From assembly GCF_051020985.1 (NCBI RefSeq), contig NW_027475149.1, forward strand, positions 434,001-498,000: a stretch of 64,000 bases of DNA. The letters run 5' to 3'. Below are positions 1-13,189 of the stretch, piece after piece. Position numbers and translations under genes: made by a program. The DNA is from Nomia melanderi. Lineage: Eukaryota; Arthropoda; Insecta; Hymenoptera; Halictidae. Position 1 is the first letter of the stretch. The number at the start of each line of letters is the position of its first letter. The notes beneath the pieces are model-generated. The model searched no databases. It was given only the letters and a program-made list of their open reading frames with translations, and was not told the origin of the DNA.

Positions 1-162
1 GGTCCGAGGTCGTTCCCGCTGGACAGATGCATGCGCCAGGGCCTCCTGCAGATAATTCACTTTGGTTTATTGCGCTATCTCTAATAGCACCAGAGATATC
101 ACCAGCTATATATTGGATTTTCCCCTGATCCTGAGTGTCCGGCCCCATGAAACTGTGGTTTT

Positions 163-183
163 CTCGGCCCCTGGTGGTCCGAG
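163..183. repeat. Dyad element within the satellite monomer (example copy)
   Basis: Arms CTCGGCCC and GGTCCGAG around a 5-base loop (CTGGT) pair at 7 of 8 positions. Nearly every major-class monomer has this element at the same place, directly after the GGTTTT run. It is listed once as the type example. Confidence 0.7.
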
Positions 184-1239
184 GTCGTTCCCACTGCACA
201 GATTCATGCGCTAGGGCCTCCTGCAGACAATGCACTTTAATTTATTGCGCTATCTGTAATAGAAAACGAGATATCACCTGATATATATTTTATTTTTCCC
301 TGACCCTGAGTGTCCGGCCCCATGAGATGGTGGTTTTCTCGGCCCCTGGTGGTCCGAGGTCGTTCGAGCTTCACAGATGCATGCGCCAGGGCCTCCTGCA
401 GATAATTCACTTTGGTTTATGGCGCTATCTCTAATAGCACCCGAAATATCACCAGATATATATTTGATTTTTCCCAGACCCTGAGTGTCCGGCCCCATGA
501 GACGGTGGTTTTCTCGGCCCCTGGTGGACCGAGGTCGTTCCCGCTGCCCGGATTCATGCCCCAGGGCCTCCTACAGACAATGCACTTTGGTTTATTGCGC
601 TATCTGTAATAGCACCCGAGATATCGCCAGATATATATTGGATTTTTGCCTGACCCTGAGTGTCCGGCCCCATGAGACGGTGGTTTTCTCGGCCCCTGGT
701 GGTCCGAGGTCGTTCCCGCTGCACAGATGCATGCGCCAGGGCCTCCTGCAGATAATTCACTTTGGTTTATTGCGCTATCCCTAATAGCACCAGAGATATC
801 ACCAGATATATATTGGATTTTCCCCTGACCCTGAGTGTCCGGCACCATTAGACAGTGGTTTTCTCGGCCCCTGGTGGCCCGAGGTTGTTCCCGCGGGCCA
901 GATTCATGCGCCAGGGCCTCCTACAGACAATGCACTTTAATTTATTGCGCTATCTGTAATAGCAAACGAGATAACACCTGATATATATTTGATTTTTCCC
1001 TGACCCTGAGTGTCCGGCCCCATGAGATGATGGTTTTCTCGGCCCCTGGTGGTCCGAGGTCGTTCGTGCTTCACAGATGCATGCGCCAGGGCCTCCTGCA
1101 GATAATTCACTTTGATTTACTGCGCTATCTGTAATAGCACCCGAGATATCACCAGATATATATTGGATTTTTCCCTGACCCTGACAGTCCCGCCCCATGA
1201 GACGGTGGTTTTCTCGGCCCCTGGTGGTCCGAGGTTGTT

Positions 1240-2145
1240 CCCGCTGCACAGATTCATGCGCCAGGGCCTCGTACAGACAATGCACTTTGGTTTATTGCGC
1301 TATCTCTAATAGCACCCGAGATATCACCAGATATATATTGGATTCTTCCCTGTCCCTGTGTGTCCGGCCCCATGTGTCGGTGGTTTTCTCGGCCCCTGGT
1401 GGTCCGAGGTCGTTGCCGCTGCACAGATTCATGCGACCGGGCCTCCCGCAGAGAAAGCACTATGATTTATCGCGCTATCTCTAATAGCACCCGAGATATC
1501 ACCAGATATATATTGGATTTTTCCCTGACCCTGAGTGTCCGGCCCCATGAGACTGTGGTTTTCTCGGCCCCTGGTGGTCCGAGGTCGTTCCCGCTGCACA
1601 GATTCATGCGCCAGGGCCTTCTGCAGATAAGTCACTTTGGTTTATTCCGCTATCTCTAATAGCACCCGAGATATCACCAGGTATATATTCGATTTTCCCC
1701 TGTCCATGAGTGTCAGGCCTCATGAGACGGAGGTTTTCTTGGCCCCTGGTTGTCCGAGGGCGTTCCCGCTGCACAGATGCATGCGCCAGGGCCTCCTGCA
1801 GATAATTCACTTTGGTTTATTGCGCTATCTCTAACAGCACCCGAGATATCACCAGATATATATTGGATTTTCCCCTGACCCTGAGTGTCCGGCCCCATGA
1901 GACGGTGGTTTTCTCGGCCCCTGGTGGTCCGAGGTCGTTCCCGCTGCACAGATGCATGCGCCAGGGCCTCCTGCAGATAATTCACTTTGGTTTATTGCGC
2001 TATCCCTAATAGCACCAGAGATATCACCAGATATATATTGGATTTTCCCCTGACCCTGAGTGTCCCGCACCATGAGACTGTGGTTTTCTCGGCCCCTGGT
2101 GGTCCGAGGTTGTTCCCGCGGGCCAGATTCATGCGCCAGGGCCTC
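1240..2145 (+). repeat. 0.9-kb duplicated satellite block, copy 1
   Basis: Matches 4,915-5,820 at an offset of 3,675 bp, exactly 21 monomers. I noticed one difference (GTCAGGCCT near 1,714 against GTCCGGCCT). The match ends sharply after GGGCCTC, where one copy continues CTACAG and the other GTACAG. Confidence 0.85.
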
Positions 2146-2516
2146 CTACAGACAATGCACTTTAATTTATTGCGCTATCTGTAATAGCAAACGAGATATC
2201 ACCTGATATATATTTGATTTTTCCCTGACCCTGAGTGTCCGGCCCCATGAGATGGTGGTTTTCTCGGCCCCTGGTGGTCCGAGGTCGTTCGTGCTTCACA
2301 GATGCATGCGCCAGGGCCTCCTGCAGATAATTCACTTTGGTTTATGGCGCTATCTCTAATAGCACCCGAGATATCACCAGATATATATCGGGTTTTTCCC
2401 AGACCCTGAGTGTCCGGCCCCATGAGACGGTGGTTTTCTCGGCCCCTGGTGGTCCGAGGTCGTTCCCGCTGCACAGATTCATGCGCTAGGGCCTCCTGCA
2501 GACAATGCACTTTGAT

Positions 2517-4312
2517 TTATTGCACTATCAGTAATAGCACCCGAGATATCACCAGATATATGCTGGATTTTTACATGACCTTGGGTGACGGATTCCGAAT
2601 ATCTGTAATTTTCTCGGCCACTGGTGGTCCGAGGTCGTTCCTGGGGCACAGATTCATGCGCCAGGGCCTCCTACAGACAATGCACTTTGATTTATTGCGC
2701 TACCTGTAATAGCACCCGAGATATCACCAGATATATTTTGGATTTTTCCCTGTCCCTGAGTGTCCGACTCCACGAGACGGTGGTTTTCTCGGCCACTGTT
2801 GGTCCGAGGTCGTTCCCGCTGCACAGATTCATGCGCTAGGGCCTCCTGCAGACAATGCACTTTGATTTATCGCGCTATCTCAAATAGCACCCGAGATATC
2901 ACCAGATATATATTGGATTTTTCCCTGACCCTGATTGTCCGGCCCCATGAGACGGTGGTTTTCTCGGCCCCTGGTGGTCCGAGGTCGTCCCCGCCGCCCG
3001 GATTCATGCGCCAGGGCCTCCTACAGACAATGCACTTTGGTTTATTGCGCTATCATTAATAGCACCCGAGATATCAACAGATATATGCTGGATTTTTACA
3101 TGACCTTGGGTGACGGATTCCGAATATCTGTAATTTTCTCGGCCACTGGTGGTCCGAGGTCGTTCCTGGGGCACAGATTCATTCGCCAGTGCCTCCTACA
3201 GACAATGCACTTTGATTTATTGCGCTATCTGCAATAGCACCCGAGATATCACCAGATATATATTGGATATTCCCCTGACCCTGAGTGTCCGGCCCCATGA
3301 GACTGCGGTTTTCTCTGCCCCTGGTGGTCCGAGGTCGTTCCCGCTGCACAGATTCATGCGCCAGGGCCTCCTACAGACAATGCACTTTGATTTATTGCGC
3401 TATCTGTAATAGCACCCGAGATATCACCGGATATGTATTTGATTTTTCCCCGACCCTGAGTGTCCGGCCCCATGAGATGATGGTTTTCTGGTCCCCTGGT
3501 GGCCCGAGGCCGTTCCCGCTGCACAGATGCATGCGCCAGGGCCTCCTGCAAATAATTCACTTTGGTATATTGCGCTATCTCTAATAACACCCGTGATTTC
3601 ACCAGATATATATTGGATTTTTCCCTGACCCCGAGTGTCCGGCCCCATGAGACGGTGGCTGTCTCGGCCCCAGGTGGTCCGAGGTCGTTCCCACTGCACA
3701 GATTCATGCGCCAGGGCCTCCTACAGACAACGCACTTTTTTTTATTGCGCTATCTGTAATAGCACCCGAGATATCACCAGATATATATTGGATTTTTCCC
3801 TGACCCTGTGTGTCCGGCCCCATGTGTCGTTGGTTTTCTCGGCCCCTGGTGATCCGAGGTCGTTCCCGCTGCACAGGTTCATGGGCCAGGGCCTCCTACA
3901 GACAATGCACTTTGATTTATTGCGCTATCTGTAATACCACCCGAGATATCACCAGATATATATTGGATTTTTGCCTGACCCTGAGTTCTCGGCACCATGA
4001 GACTGTGGTTTTCGCGGCCCCTGGTGGTCCGAGGTCGTTCCCGCTGCACAGATGCATGCGCCACGGCCTCCGGCAGATAATACACTTTGGTTTATTGCGC
4101 TATCTCCAATAGCACCCGAGATATCACCAGATATATATTCGATTTTCCCCTGACCCTGAGTGTCCGGCCCCATGTGACTGTGGTTTTCTCGGCACCTGGT
4201 GCTCCGAGGTCCTCCGGGCTGCACAGATTCATGCGCCAGGGCCTCCTACAAACAATGCACTTTGATTTATTGTGCTATCTGTAATAGCACCCGAGATATC
4301 ACCAGATATATA
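2517..4312 (+). repeat. 1.8-kb satellite block, member of a dispersed block family
   Basis: Matches 7,067-8,863 and the corresponding part of 9,195-11,314. It contains diagnostic monomers with CACTTTTTTTTATTG, GTGATTTCACC and TTCTCGGCACC. Parts also recur at 34.0-35.3 kb and 38.9-39.9 kb. Confidence 0.82.
2562..2612 (+). repeat. Type example of the minor (B) monomer segment
   Basis: In this monomer the stretch after the AT-rich core reads GCTGGATTTTTACATGACC, then TTGGGTGACGGATTCCG and AATATCTGTAATTTT, in place of the usual sequence from TTGGATTTTTCCC through GAGACGGTGGTTTT. The length is unchanged and both flanks are ordinary satellite. I saw further copies near 3.09, 6.41, 7.11, 7.64, 9.56, 10.09, 13.41, 17.61, 22.03, 27.63, 28.68, 29.38, 30.08, 32.88, 34.46, 41.63, 42.85, 44.60, 46.71, 47.58, 48.28, 48.63, 48.80, 53.18, 53.88, 54.23, 54.41, 58.78, 59.66, 60.18, 61.23, 61.58 and 61.76 kb. 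Many also share TTCCTG for TTCCCG and TTCGCCAGTGCC for TGCGCCAGGGCC further along. Confidence 0.9.
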
Positions 4313-4316
4313 TTGA

Positions 4317-5294
4317 ATTCTTCCCTGTCCCTGTGTGTCCGGCCCCATGTGTCGGTGGTTTTCTCGGCCCCTGGTGGTCCGAGGTCGTTGCCGCTGCACA
4401 GATTCATGCGACCGGGCCTCCCGCAGAGAAAGCACTATGATTTATCGCGCTATCTCTAATAGCACCCGAGATATCACCAGATATATATTGGATTTTTCCC
4501 TGACCCTGAGTGTCCGGCCCCATGAGACTGTGGTTTTCTCGGCCCCTGGTGGTCCGAGATCGTTCCCGCTGCACAGATTCATGCGCCAGGGCCTCGTACA
4601 GACAATGCACTTTGGTTTATTGCGCTATCTCTAATAGCACCCGAGATATCACCAGATATATATTGGATTCTTCCCTGTCCCTGTGTGTCCGGCCCCATGT
4701 GTCGGTGGTTTTCTCGGCCCCTGGTGGTCCGAGGTCGTTGCCGCTGCACAGGTTCATGCGACCGGGCCTCCCGCAGAGAAAGCACTATGATTTATCGCGC
4801 TATCTCTAATAGCACCCGAGATATCACCAGATATATATTGGATTTTTCCCTGACCCTGAGTGTCCGGCCCCATGAGACTGTGGTTTTCTCGGCCCCTGGT
4901 GGTCCGAGATCGTTCCCGCTGCACAGATTCATGCGCCAGGGCCTCGTACAGACAATGCACTTTGGTTTATTGCGCTATCTCTAATAGCACCCGAGATATC
5001 ACCAGATATATATTGGATTCTTCCCTGTCCCTGTGTGTCCGGCCCCATGTGTCGGTGGTTTTCTCGGCCCCTGGTGGTCCGAGGTCGTTGCCGCTGCACA
5101 GATTCATGCGACCGGGCCTCCCGCAGAGAAAGCACTATGATTTATCGCGCTATCTCTAATAGCACCCGAGATATCACCAGATATATATTGGATTTTTCCC
5201 TGACCCTGAGTGTCCGGCCCCATGAGACTGTGGTTTTCTCGGCCCCTGGTGGTCCGAGGTCGTTCCCGCTGCACAGATTCATGCGCCAGGGCCT
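4317..5294 (+). repeat. Tandem 350-bp dimer, about 2.8 copies
   Basis: Two distinct monomers alternate: one with TCCCTGTCCCTGTGTGTCC and ATGTGTCGG, the next with the ordinary GACTGTGG form. The pair repeats at starts 4,335, 4,685 and 5,035 in the same phase, with almost no difference (GCACAGG against GCACAGA near 4,751). This is the shortest clear higher-order unit in the window. Confidence 0.88.
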
Positions 5295-5820
5295 CCTGCA
5301 GATAAGTCACTTTGGTTTATTCCGCTATCTCTAATAGCACCCGAGATATCACCAGGTATATATTCGATTTTCCCCTGTCCATGAGTGTCCGGCCTCATGA
5401 GACGGAGGTTTTCTTGGCCCCTGGTTGTCCGAGGGCGTTCCCGCTGCACAGATGCATGCGCCAGGGCCTCCTGCAGATAATTCACTTTGGTTTATTGCGC
5501 TATCTCTAACAGCACCCGAGATATCACCAGATATATATTGGATTTTCCCCTGACCCTGAGTGTCCGGCCCCATGAGACGGTGGTTTTCTCGGCCCCTGGT
5601 GGTCCGAGGTCGTTCCCGCTGCACAGATGCATGCGCCAGGGCCTCCTGCAGATAATTCACTTTGGTTTATTGCGCTATCCCTAATAGCACCAGAGATATC
5701 ACCAGATATATATTGGATTTTCCCCTGACCCTGAGTGTCCCGCACCATGAGACTGTGGTTTTCTCGGCCCCTGGTGGTCCGAGGTTGTTCCCGCGGGCCA
5801 GATTCATGCGCCAGGGCCTC
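4915..5820 (+). repeat. 0.9-kb duplicated satellite block, copy 2
   Basis: Partner of 1,240-2,145. Its left part is also the last unit of the 350-bp dimer run at 4,317-5,294, so the two amplifications overlap. Confidence 0.85.
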
Positions 5821-6743
5821 GTACAGACAATGCACTTTGGTTTATTGCGCTATCTCTAATAGCACCCGAGATATCACCAGATATATATTGGATTCTTCCC
5901 TGTCCCTGTGTGTCCGGCCCCATGTGTCGGTGGTTTTCTCGGCCCCTGGTGGTCCGAGGTTGTTCCCGCTGCACAGATTCATGCGCCAGGGCCTCGTACA
6001 GACAATGCACTTTGGTTTATTGCGCTATCTCTAATAGCACCCGAGATATCACCAGATATATATCGGGTTTTTCCCTGACCCTGAGTGTCCGGCACCATGA
6101 GACTGTGGTTTTCTCGGCCCCTGGTGGTCCGAGGTCGTTCCCGCGGGCCAGATTCATGCGCCAGGGCCTCCTACAGACAATGCACTTTAATTTATTGCGC
6201 TATCTGTAATAGCACACGAGATATCACCAGATATATATTTGATTTTTCCCAGACCCTGAGTGTCCGGCCCCATGAGACGGTGGTTTTCTCGGGCTCTGGT
6301 GGTCCGAGGTCGTTCCCGCTGCCCGGATTCATGCCCCAGGGCCTCCTACAGACAATGCACTTTGGTTTATTGCGCTATCAGTAATAGCACCCGAGATATC
6401 ACCAGATATATGCTGGATTTTTACATGACCTTGGGTGACGGATTCCGAATATCTGTAATTTTCTCGGCCACTGGTGGTCCGAGGTCGTTCCTGGGGCACA
6501 GATTCATTCGCCAGTGCCTCCTACAGACAATGCACTTTGATTTATTGCGCTATCTGTAATAGCACCCGAGATATCACCGGATATATATTGGATATTTCCC
6601 TGACCCTGAGTGTCCGGCCCAATGTGTCGGTGGTTTTCTCGGCCCCTGGTTGTCCGAGGTCTTTGCCGCTGCACAGATTCATGCGCGAGGGCCTCCTACA
6701 GACAATGCACTATAATTTATTGCGCTATCTGTAATAGCAAACA

Positions 6744-8864
6744 AGATATCACCTGATATATATTTTATTTTTCCCTGACCCTGAGTGTCCGGCCCCATGA
6801 GATGGTGGTTTTCTCGGCCCCTGGTGGTCCGAGGTCGTTCGAGCTTCACAGATGCATGCGCCAGGGCCTCCTGCAGATAATTCACTTTGGTTTATGGCGC
6901 TATCTCTAATAGCACCCGAGATATCACCAGATATATATTTGATTTTTCCCAGACCCTGAGTGTCCGGCCCCATGAGACGGTGGTTTTCTCGGCCCCTGGT
7001 GGTCCGAGGTCGTTCCCGCTGCCCGGATTCATGCCCCAGGGCCTCCTACAGACAATGCACTTTGGTTTATTGCACTATCAGTAATAGTACCCGAGATATC
7101 ACCAGATATATGCTGGATTTTTACATGACCTTGGGTGACGGATTCCGAATATCTGTAATTTTCTCGGCCACTGGTGGTCCGAGGTCGTTCCTGGGGCACA
7201 GATTCATGCGCCAGGGCCTCCTACAGACAATGCACTTTGATTTATTGCGCTACCTGTAATAGCACCCGAGATATCACCAGATATATTTTGGATTTTTCCC
7301 TGACCCTGAGTGTCCGACTCCACGAGACGGTGGTTTTCTCGGCCACTGTTGGTCCGAGGTCGTTCCCGCTGCACAGATTCATGCGCTAGGGCCTCCTGCA
7401 GACAATGCACTTTGATTTATCGCGCTATCTCAAATAGCACCCGAGATATCACCAGATATATATATTGGATTTTTCCCTGACCCTGATTGTCCGGCCCCAT
7501 GAGACGGTGGTTTTCTCGGCCCCTGGTGGTCCGAGGTCGTCCCCGCCGCCCGGATTCATGCGCCAGGGCCTCCTACAGACAATGCACTTTGGTTTATTGC
7601 GCTATCATTAATAGCACCCGAGATATCACCAGATATATGCTGGATTTTTACATGACCTTGGGTGACGGATTCCGAATATCTGTAATTTTCTCGGCCACTG
7701 GTGGTCCGAGGTCGTTCCTGGGCACAGATTCATTCGCCAGTGCCTCCTACAGACAATGCACTTTGATTTATTGCGCTATCTGCAATAGCACCCGAGATAT
7801 CACCAGATATATATTGGATATTCCCCTGACCCTGAGTGTCCGGCCCCATGAGACTGCGGTTTTCTCTGCCTCTGGTGGTCCGAGGTCGTTCCCGCTGCAC
7901 AGATTCATGCGCCAGGGCCTCCTACAGACAATGCACTTTGATTTATTGCGCTATCTGTAATAGCACCCGAGATATCACCGGATATGTATTTGATTTTTCC
8001 CCGACCCTGAGTGTCCGGCCCCATGAGATGATGGTTTTCTGGTCCCCTGGTGGCCCGAGGCCGTTCCCGCTGCACAGATGCATGCGCCAGGGCCTCCTGC
8101 AAATAATTCACTTTGGTATATTGCGCTATCTCTAATAACACCCGTGATTTCACCAGATATATATTGGATTTTTCCCTGACCCCGAGTGTCCGGCCCCATG
8201 AGACGGTGGCTGTCTCGGCCCCAGGTGGTCCGAGGTCGTTCCCACTGCACAGATTCATGCGCCAGGGCCTCCTACAGACAACGCACTTTTTTTTATTGCG
8301 CTATCTGTAATAGCATCCGAGATATCACCAGATATATATTGGATTTTTCCCTGACCCTGTGTGTCCGGCCCCATGTGTCGTTGGTTTTCTCGGCCCCTGG
8401 TGATCCGAGGTCGTTCCCGCTGCACAGGTTCATGCGCCAGGGCCTCCTACAGACAATGCACTTTGATTTATTGCGCTATCTGTAATAGCACCCGAGATAT
8501 CACCAGATATATATTGGATTTTTGCCTGACCCTGAGTTCTCGGCACCATGAGACTGTGGTTTTCGCGGCCCCTGGTGGTCCGAGGTCGTTCCCGCTGCAC
8601 AGATGCATGCGCCACGGCCTCCGGCAGATAATACACTTTGGTTTATTGCGCTATCTCCAATAGCACCCGAGATATCACCAGATATATATTCGATTTTCCC
8701 CTGACCCTGAGTGTCCGGCCCCATGTGACTGTGGTTTTCTCGGCACCTGGTGCTCCGAGGTCCTCCGAGATGCACAGATTCATGCGCCAGGGCCTCCTAC
8801 AAACAATGCACTTTGATTTATTGTGCTATCTGTAATAGCACCCGAGATATCACCAGATATATAT
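6744..8864 (+). repeat. 2.1-kb satellite block, copy 1
   Basis: Matches 9,195-11,314. The offset is 2,451 bp at the left and 2,450 bp at the right, because this copy has two indels: an extra TA near 7,463 and a missing G near 7,731 (CTGGGCACAG). The right edge is sharp: ATATATCGGG here against ATATATTGAA in the partner. Confidence 0.85.
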
Positions 8865-9194
8865 CGGGTTTTTCCCTGACCCTGAGTGTCCGGCACCATG
8901 AGACTGTGGTTTTCTCGGCCCCTGGTGGTCCGAGGTCGTTCCCGCGGGCCAGATTCATGCGCCAGGGCCTCCTGCAGATAATTCACTTTGGTTTATTGCG
9001 CTATCTCAAATAGCACCCGAGATATCACCAGATATATATTTGATTTTACCCAGACCCTGAGTGTCCGGCCCCATGAGACGGTGGTTTTCTCGGCCCCTGG
9101 TGGTCCGAGGTCGTCCCCGCCGCCCGGATTCATGCGCCAGGGCCTCCTACAGACAATGCACTTTGGTTTATTGCGCTATCAGTAATAGCACCCG

Positions 9195-11314
9195 AGATAT
9201 CACCTGATATATATTTTATTTTTCCCTGACCCTGAGTGTCCGGCCCCATGAGATGGTGGTGTTCTCGGCCCCTGGTGGTCCGAGGTCGTTCGAGCTTCAC
9301 AGATGCATGCGCCAGGGCCTCCTGCAGATAATTCACTTTGGTTTATGGCGCTATCTCTAATAGCACCCGAGATATCACCAGATATATATTTGATTTTTCC
9401 CAGACCCTGAGTGTCCGGCCCCATGAGACGGTGGTTTTCTCGGCCCCTGGTGGTCCGAGGTCGTTCCCGCTGCCCGGATTCATGCCCCAGGGCCTCCTAC
9501 AGACAATGCACTTTGGTTTATTGCACTATCAGTAATAGCACCCGAGATATCACCAGATATATGCTGGATTTTTACATGACCTTGGGTGACGGATTCCGAA
9601 TATCTGTAATTTTCTCGGCCACTGGTGGTCCGAGGTCGTTCCTGGGGCACAGATTCATGCGCCAGGGCCTCCTACAGACAATGCACTTTGATTTATTGCG
9701 CTACCTGTAATAGCACCCGAGATATCACCAGATATATTTTGGATTTTTCCCTGACCCTGAGTGTCCGACTCCACGAGACGGTGGTTTTCTCGGCCACTGT
9801 TGGTCCGAGGTCGTTCCCGCTGCACAGATTCATGCGCTAGGGCCTCCTGCAGACAATTCACTTTGATTTATCGCGCTATCTCAAATAGCACCCGAGATAT
9901 CACCAGATATATATTGGATTTTTCCCTGACCCTGATTGTCCGGCCCCATGAGACGGTGGTTTTCTCGGCCCCTGGTGGTCCGAGGTTGTCCCCGCCGCCC
10001 GGATTCATGCGCCAGGGCCTCCTACAGACAATGCACTTTGGTTTATTGCGCTATCATTAATAGCACCCGAGATATCACCAGATATATGCTGGATTTTTAC
10101 ATGACCTTGGGTGACGGATTCCGAATATCTGTAATTTTCTCGGCCACTGGTGGTCCGAGGTCGTTCCTGGGGCACAGATTCATTCGCCAGTGCCTCCTAC
10201 AGACAATGCACTTTGATTTATTGCGCTATCTGCAATAGCACCCGAGATATCACCAGATATATATTGGATATTCCCCTGACCCTGAGTGTCCGGCCCCATG
10301 AGACTGCGGTTTTCTCTGCCCCTGGTGGTCCGAGGTCGTTCCCGCTGCACAGATTCATGCGCCAGGGCCTCCTACAGACAATGCACTTTGATTTATTGCG
10401 CTATCTGTAATAGCACCCGAGATATCACCGGATATGTATTTGATTTTTCCCCGACCCTGAGTGTCCGGCCCCATGAGATGATGGTTTTCTGGTCCCCTGG
10501 TGGCCCGAGGCCGTTCCCGCTGCACAGATGCATGCGCCAGGGCCTCCTGCAAATAATTCACTTTGGTATATTGCGCTATCTCTAATAACACCCGTGATTT
10601 CACCAGATATATATTGGATTTTTCCCTGACCCCGAGTGTCCGGCCCCATGAGACGGTGGCTGTCTCGGCCCCAGGTGGTCCGAGGTCGTTCCCACTGCAC
10701 AGATTCATGCGCCAGGGCCTCCTACAGACAACGCACTTTTTTTTATTGCGCTATCTGTAATAGCACCCGAGATATCACCAGATATATATTGGATTTTTCC
10801 CTGACCCTGTGTGTCCGGCCCCATGTGTCGTTGGTTTTCTCGGCCCCTGGTGATCCGAGGTCGTTCCCGCTGCACAGGTTCATGCGCCAGGGCCTCCTAC
10901 AGACAATGCACTTTGATTTATTGCGCTATCTGTAATAGCACCCGAGATATCACCAGATATATATTGGATTTTTGCCTGACCCTGAGTTCTCGGCACCATG
11001 AGACTGTGGTTTTCGCGGCCCCTGGTGGTCCGAGGTCGTTCCCGCTGCACAGATGCATGCGCCACGGCCTCCGGCAGATAATACACTTTGGTTTATTGCG
11101 CTATCTCCAATAGCACCCGAGATATCACCAGATATATATTCGATTTTCCCCTGACCCTGAGTGTCCGGCCCCATGTGACTGTGGTTTTCTCGGCACCTGG
11201 TGCTCCGAGGTCCTCCGAGCTGCACAGATTCATGCGCCAGGGCCTCCTACAAACAATGCACTTTGATTTATTGTGCTATCTGTAATAGCACCCGAGATAT
11301 CACCAGATATATAT
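9195..11314 (+). repeat. 2.1-kb satellite block, copy 2
   Basis: Partner of 6,744-8,864, with both monomers at full length where copy 1 has indels. From about 9,662 its sequence, extended to about 12.2 kb, reappears with a two-monomer deletion at 34.0-36.2 kb. Confidence 0.85.
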
Positions 11315-13189
11315 TGAATTTTTCCCTGACCCTGAGTGTCCGGCCCCATGAGACGGTGGTTTTCTCGGCCCCTGGTGGTCCGAGGTCGTTACCGCTGCAC
11401 AGATGCATGCGCCACGGCCTCCTGCAGATAATTCACTTTGGTTTATTGCGCTATCTCCAATATCACCCGAGATATCACCAGATATATATTCGATTTTCCC
11501 CTGACCCTGAGTGTCCGGCCCCATGTGACTGTGGTTTTCTCGGCCCCTGGTGTTCCGAGGTCGTCCGAGCTGCACAGATTAATGCGCCAGGGCCTCCTGC
11601 AGATAATTCACTTTGGTTTATTGCGCTATCTCTAACAGCACCCTAGATATCACCAGATATATATTGGATTTTCCCCTGACCCTGAGTGTCCGGCCCCATG
11701 AGACGGTGGTTTTCTCGGCCCCTGGTGGTCCGAGGTCGTTCCCGCTGCACAGATGCATGCGCCAGGGCCTCCTGCAGATAATTCACTTTGGTTTATTGCG
11801 CTATCCCTAATAGCACCAGAGATATCACCAGATATATATTGGATTTTCCCCTGACCCTGAGTGTCCGGCACCATTAGACAGTGGTTTTCTCGGCCCCTGG
11901 TGGTCCGAGGTTGTTCCCGCGGGCCAGATTCATGCGCCAGGGCCTCCTACAGACAATGCACTTTAATTTATTGCGCTATCTGTAATAGCAAACGAGATAT
12001 CACCTGATATATATTTGATTTTTCCCTGACCCTGAGTGTCCGGCCCCATGAGATGATGGTTTTCTCGGCCCCTGGTGGTCCGAGGTCGTTCGTGCTTCAC
12101 AGATGCATGCGCCAGGGCCTCCTGCAGATAATTCACTTTGATTTACTGCGCTATCTGTAATAGCACCCGAGATATCACTAGATATATATTGGATTTTCCC
12201 CTGACCCTGAGTGTCCGGCCCCATGTGACTGTGGTTTTCTCGGCACCTGGTGCTCCGAGGTCCTCCGAGCTGCACAGATTCATGCGCCAGGGCCTCCTAC
12301 AAACAATGCACTTTGATTTATTGTGCTATCTGTAATAGCACCCGAGATATCACCAGATATATATTGAATTTTTCCCTGACCCTGAGTGTCCGGCCCCATG
12401 AGACGGTGGTTTTCTCGGCCCCTGGTGGTCCGAGGTCGTTACCGCTGCACAGATGCATGCGCCACGGCCTCCTGCAGATAATTCACTTTGGTTTATTGCG
12501 CTATCTCCAATATCACCCGAGATATCACCAGATATATATTCGATTTTCCCCTGACCCTGAGTGTCCGGCCCCATGTGACTGTGGTTTTCTCGGCCCCTGG
12601 TGTTCCGAGGTCGTCCGAGCTGCACAGATTAATGCGCCAGGGCCTCCTGCAGATAATTCACTTTGGTTTATTGCGCTATCTCTAACAGCACCCTAGATAT
12701 CACCAGATATATATTGGATTTTCCCCTGACCCTGAGTGTCCGGCCCCATGAGACGGTGGTTTTCTCGGCCCCTGGTGGTCCGAGGTCGTTCCCGCTGCAC
12801 AGATGCATGCGCCAGGGCCTCCTGCAGATAATTCACTTTGGTTTATTGCGCTATCCCTAATAGCACCAGAGATATCACCAGATATATATTGGATTTTCCC
12901 CTGACCCTGAGTGTCCGGCACCATTAGACAGTGGTTTTCTCGGCCCCTGGTGGTCCGAGGTTGTTCCCGCGGGCCAGATTCATGCGCCAGGGCCTCCTAC
13001 AGACAATGCACTTTAATTTGTTGCGCTATCTGTAATAGCAAACGAGATATCACCTGATATATATTTGATTTTTCCCTGACCCTGAGTGTCCGGCCCCATG
13101 AGATGATGGTTTTCTCGGCCCCTGGTGGTCCGAGGTCGTTCGTGCTTCACAGATGCATGCGCCAGGGCCTCCTGCAGATAATTCACTTT
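11153..13189 (+). repeat. Six-monomer (1,050-bp) tandem duplication
   Basis: 11,153-12,139 matches 12,203-13,189 at an offset of exactly 1,050 bp. I noticed one difference, TTTAATTTA against TTTAATTTG near 13,020. Both copies carry the same unusual changes, including ACCCTAGATATC, CATTAGACAG and AATATCACCCG. Confidence 0.88.
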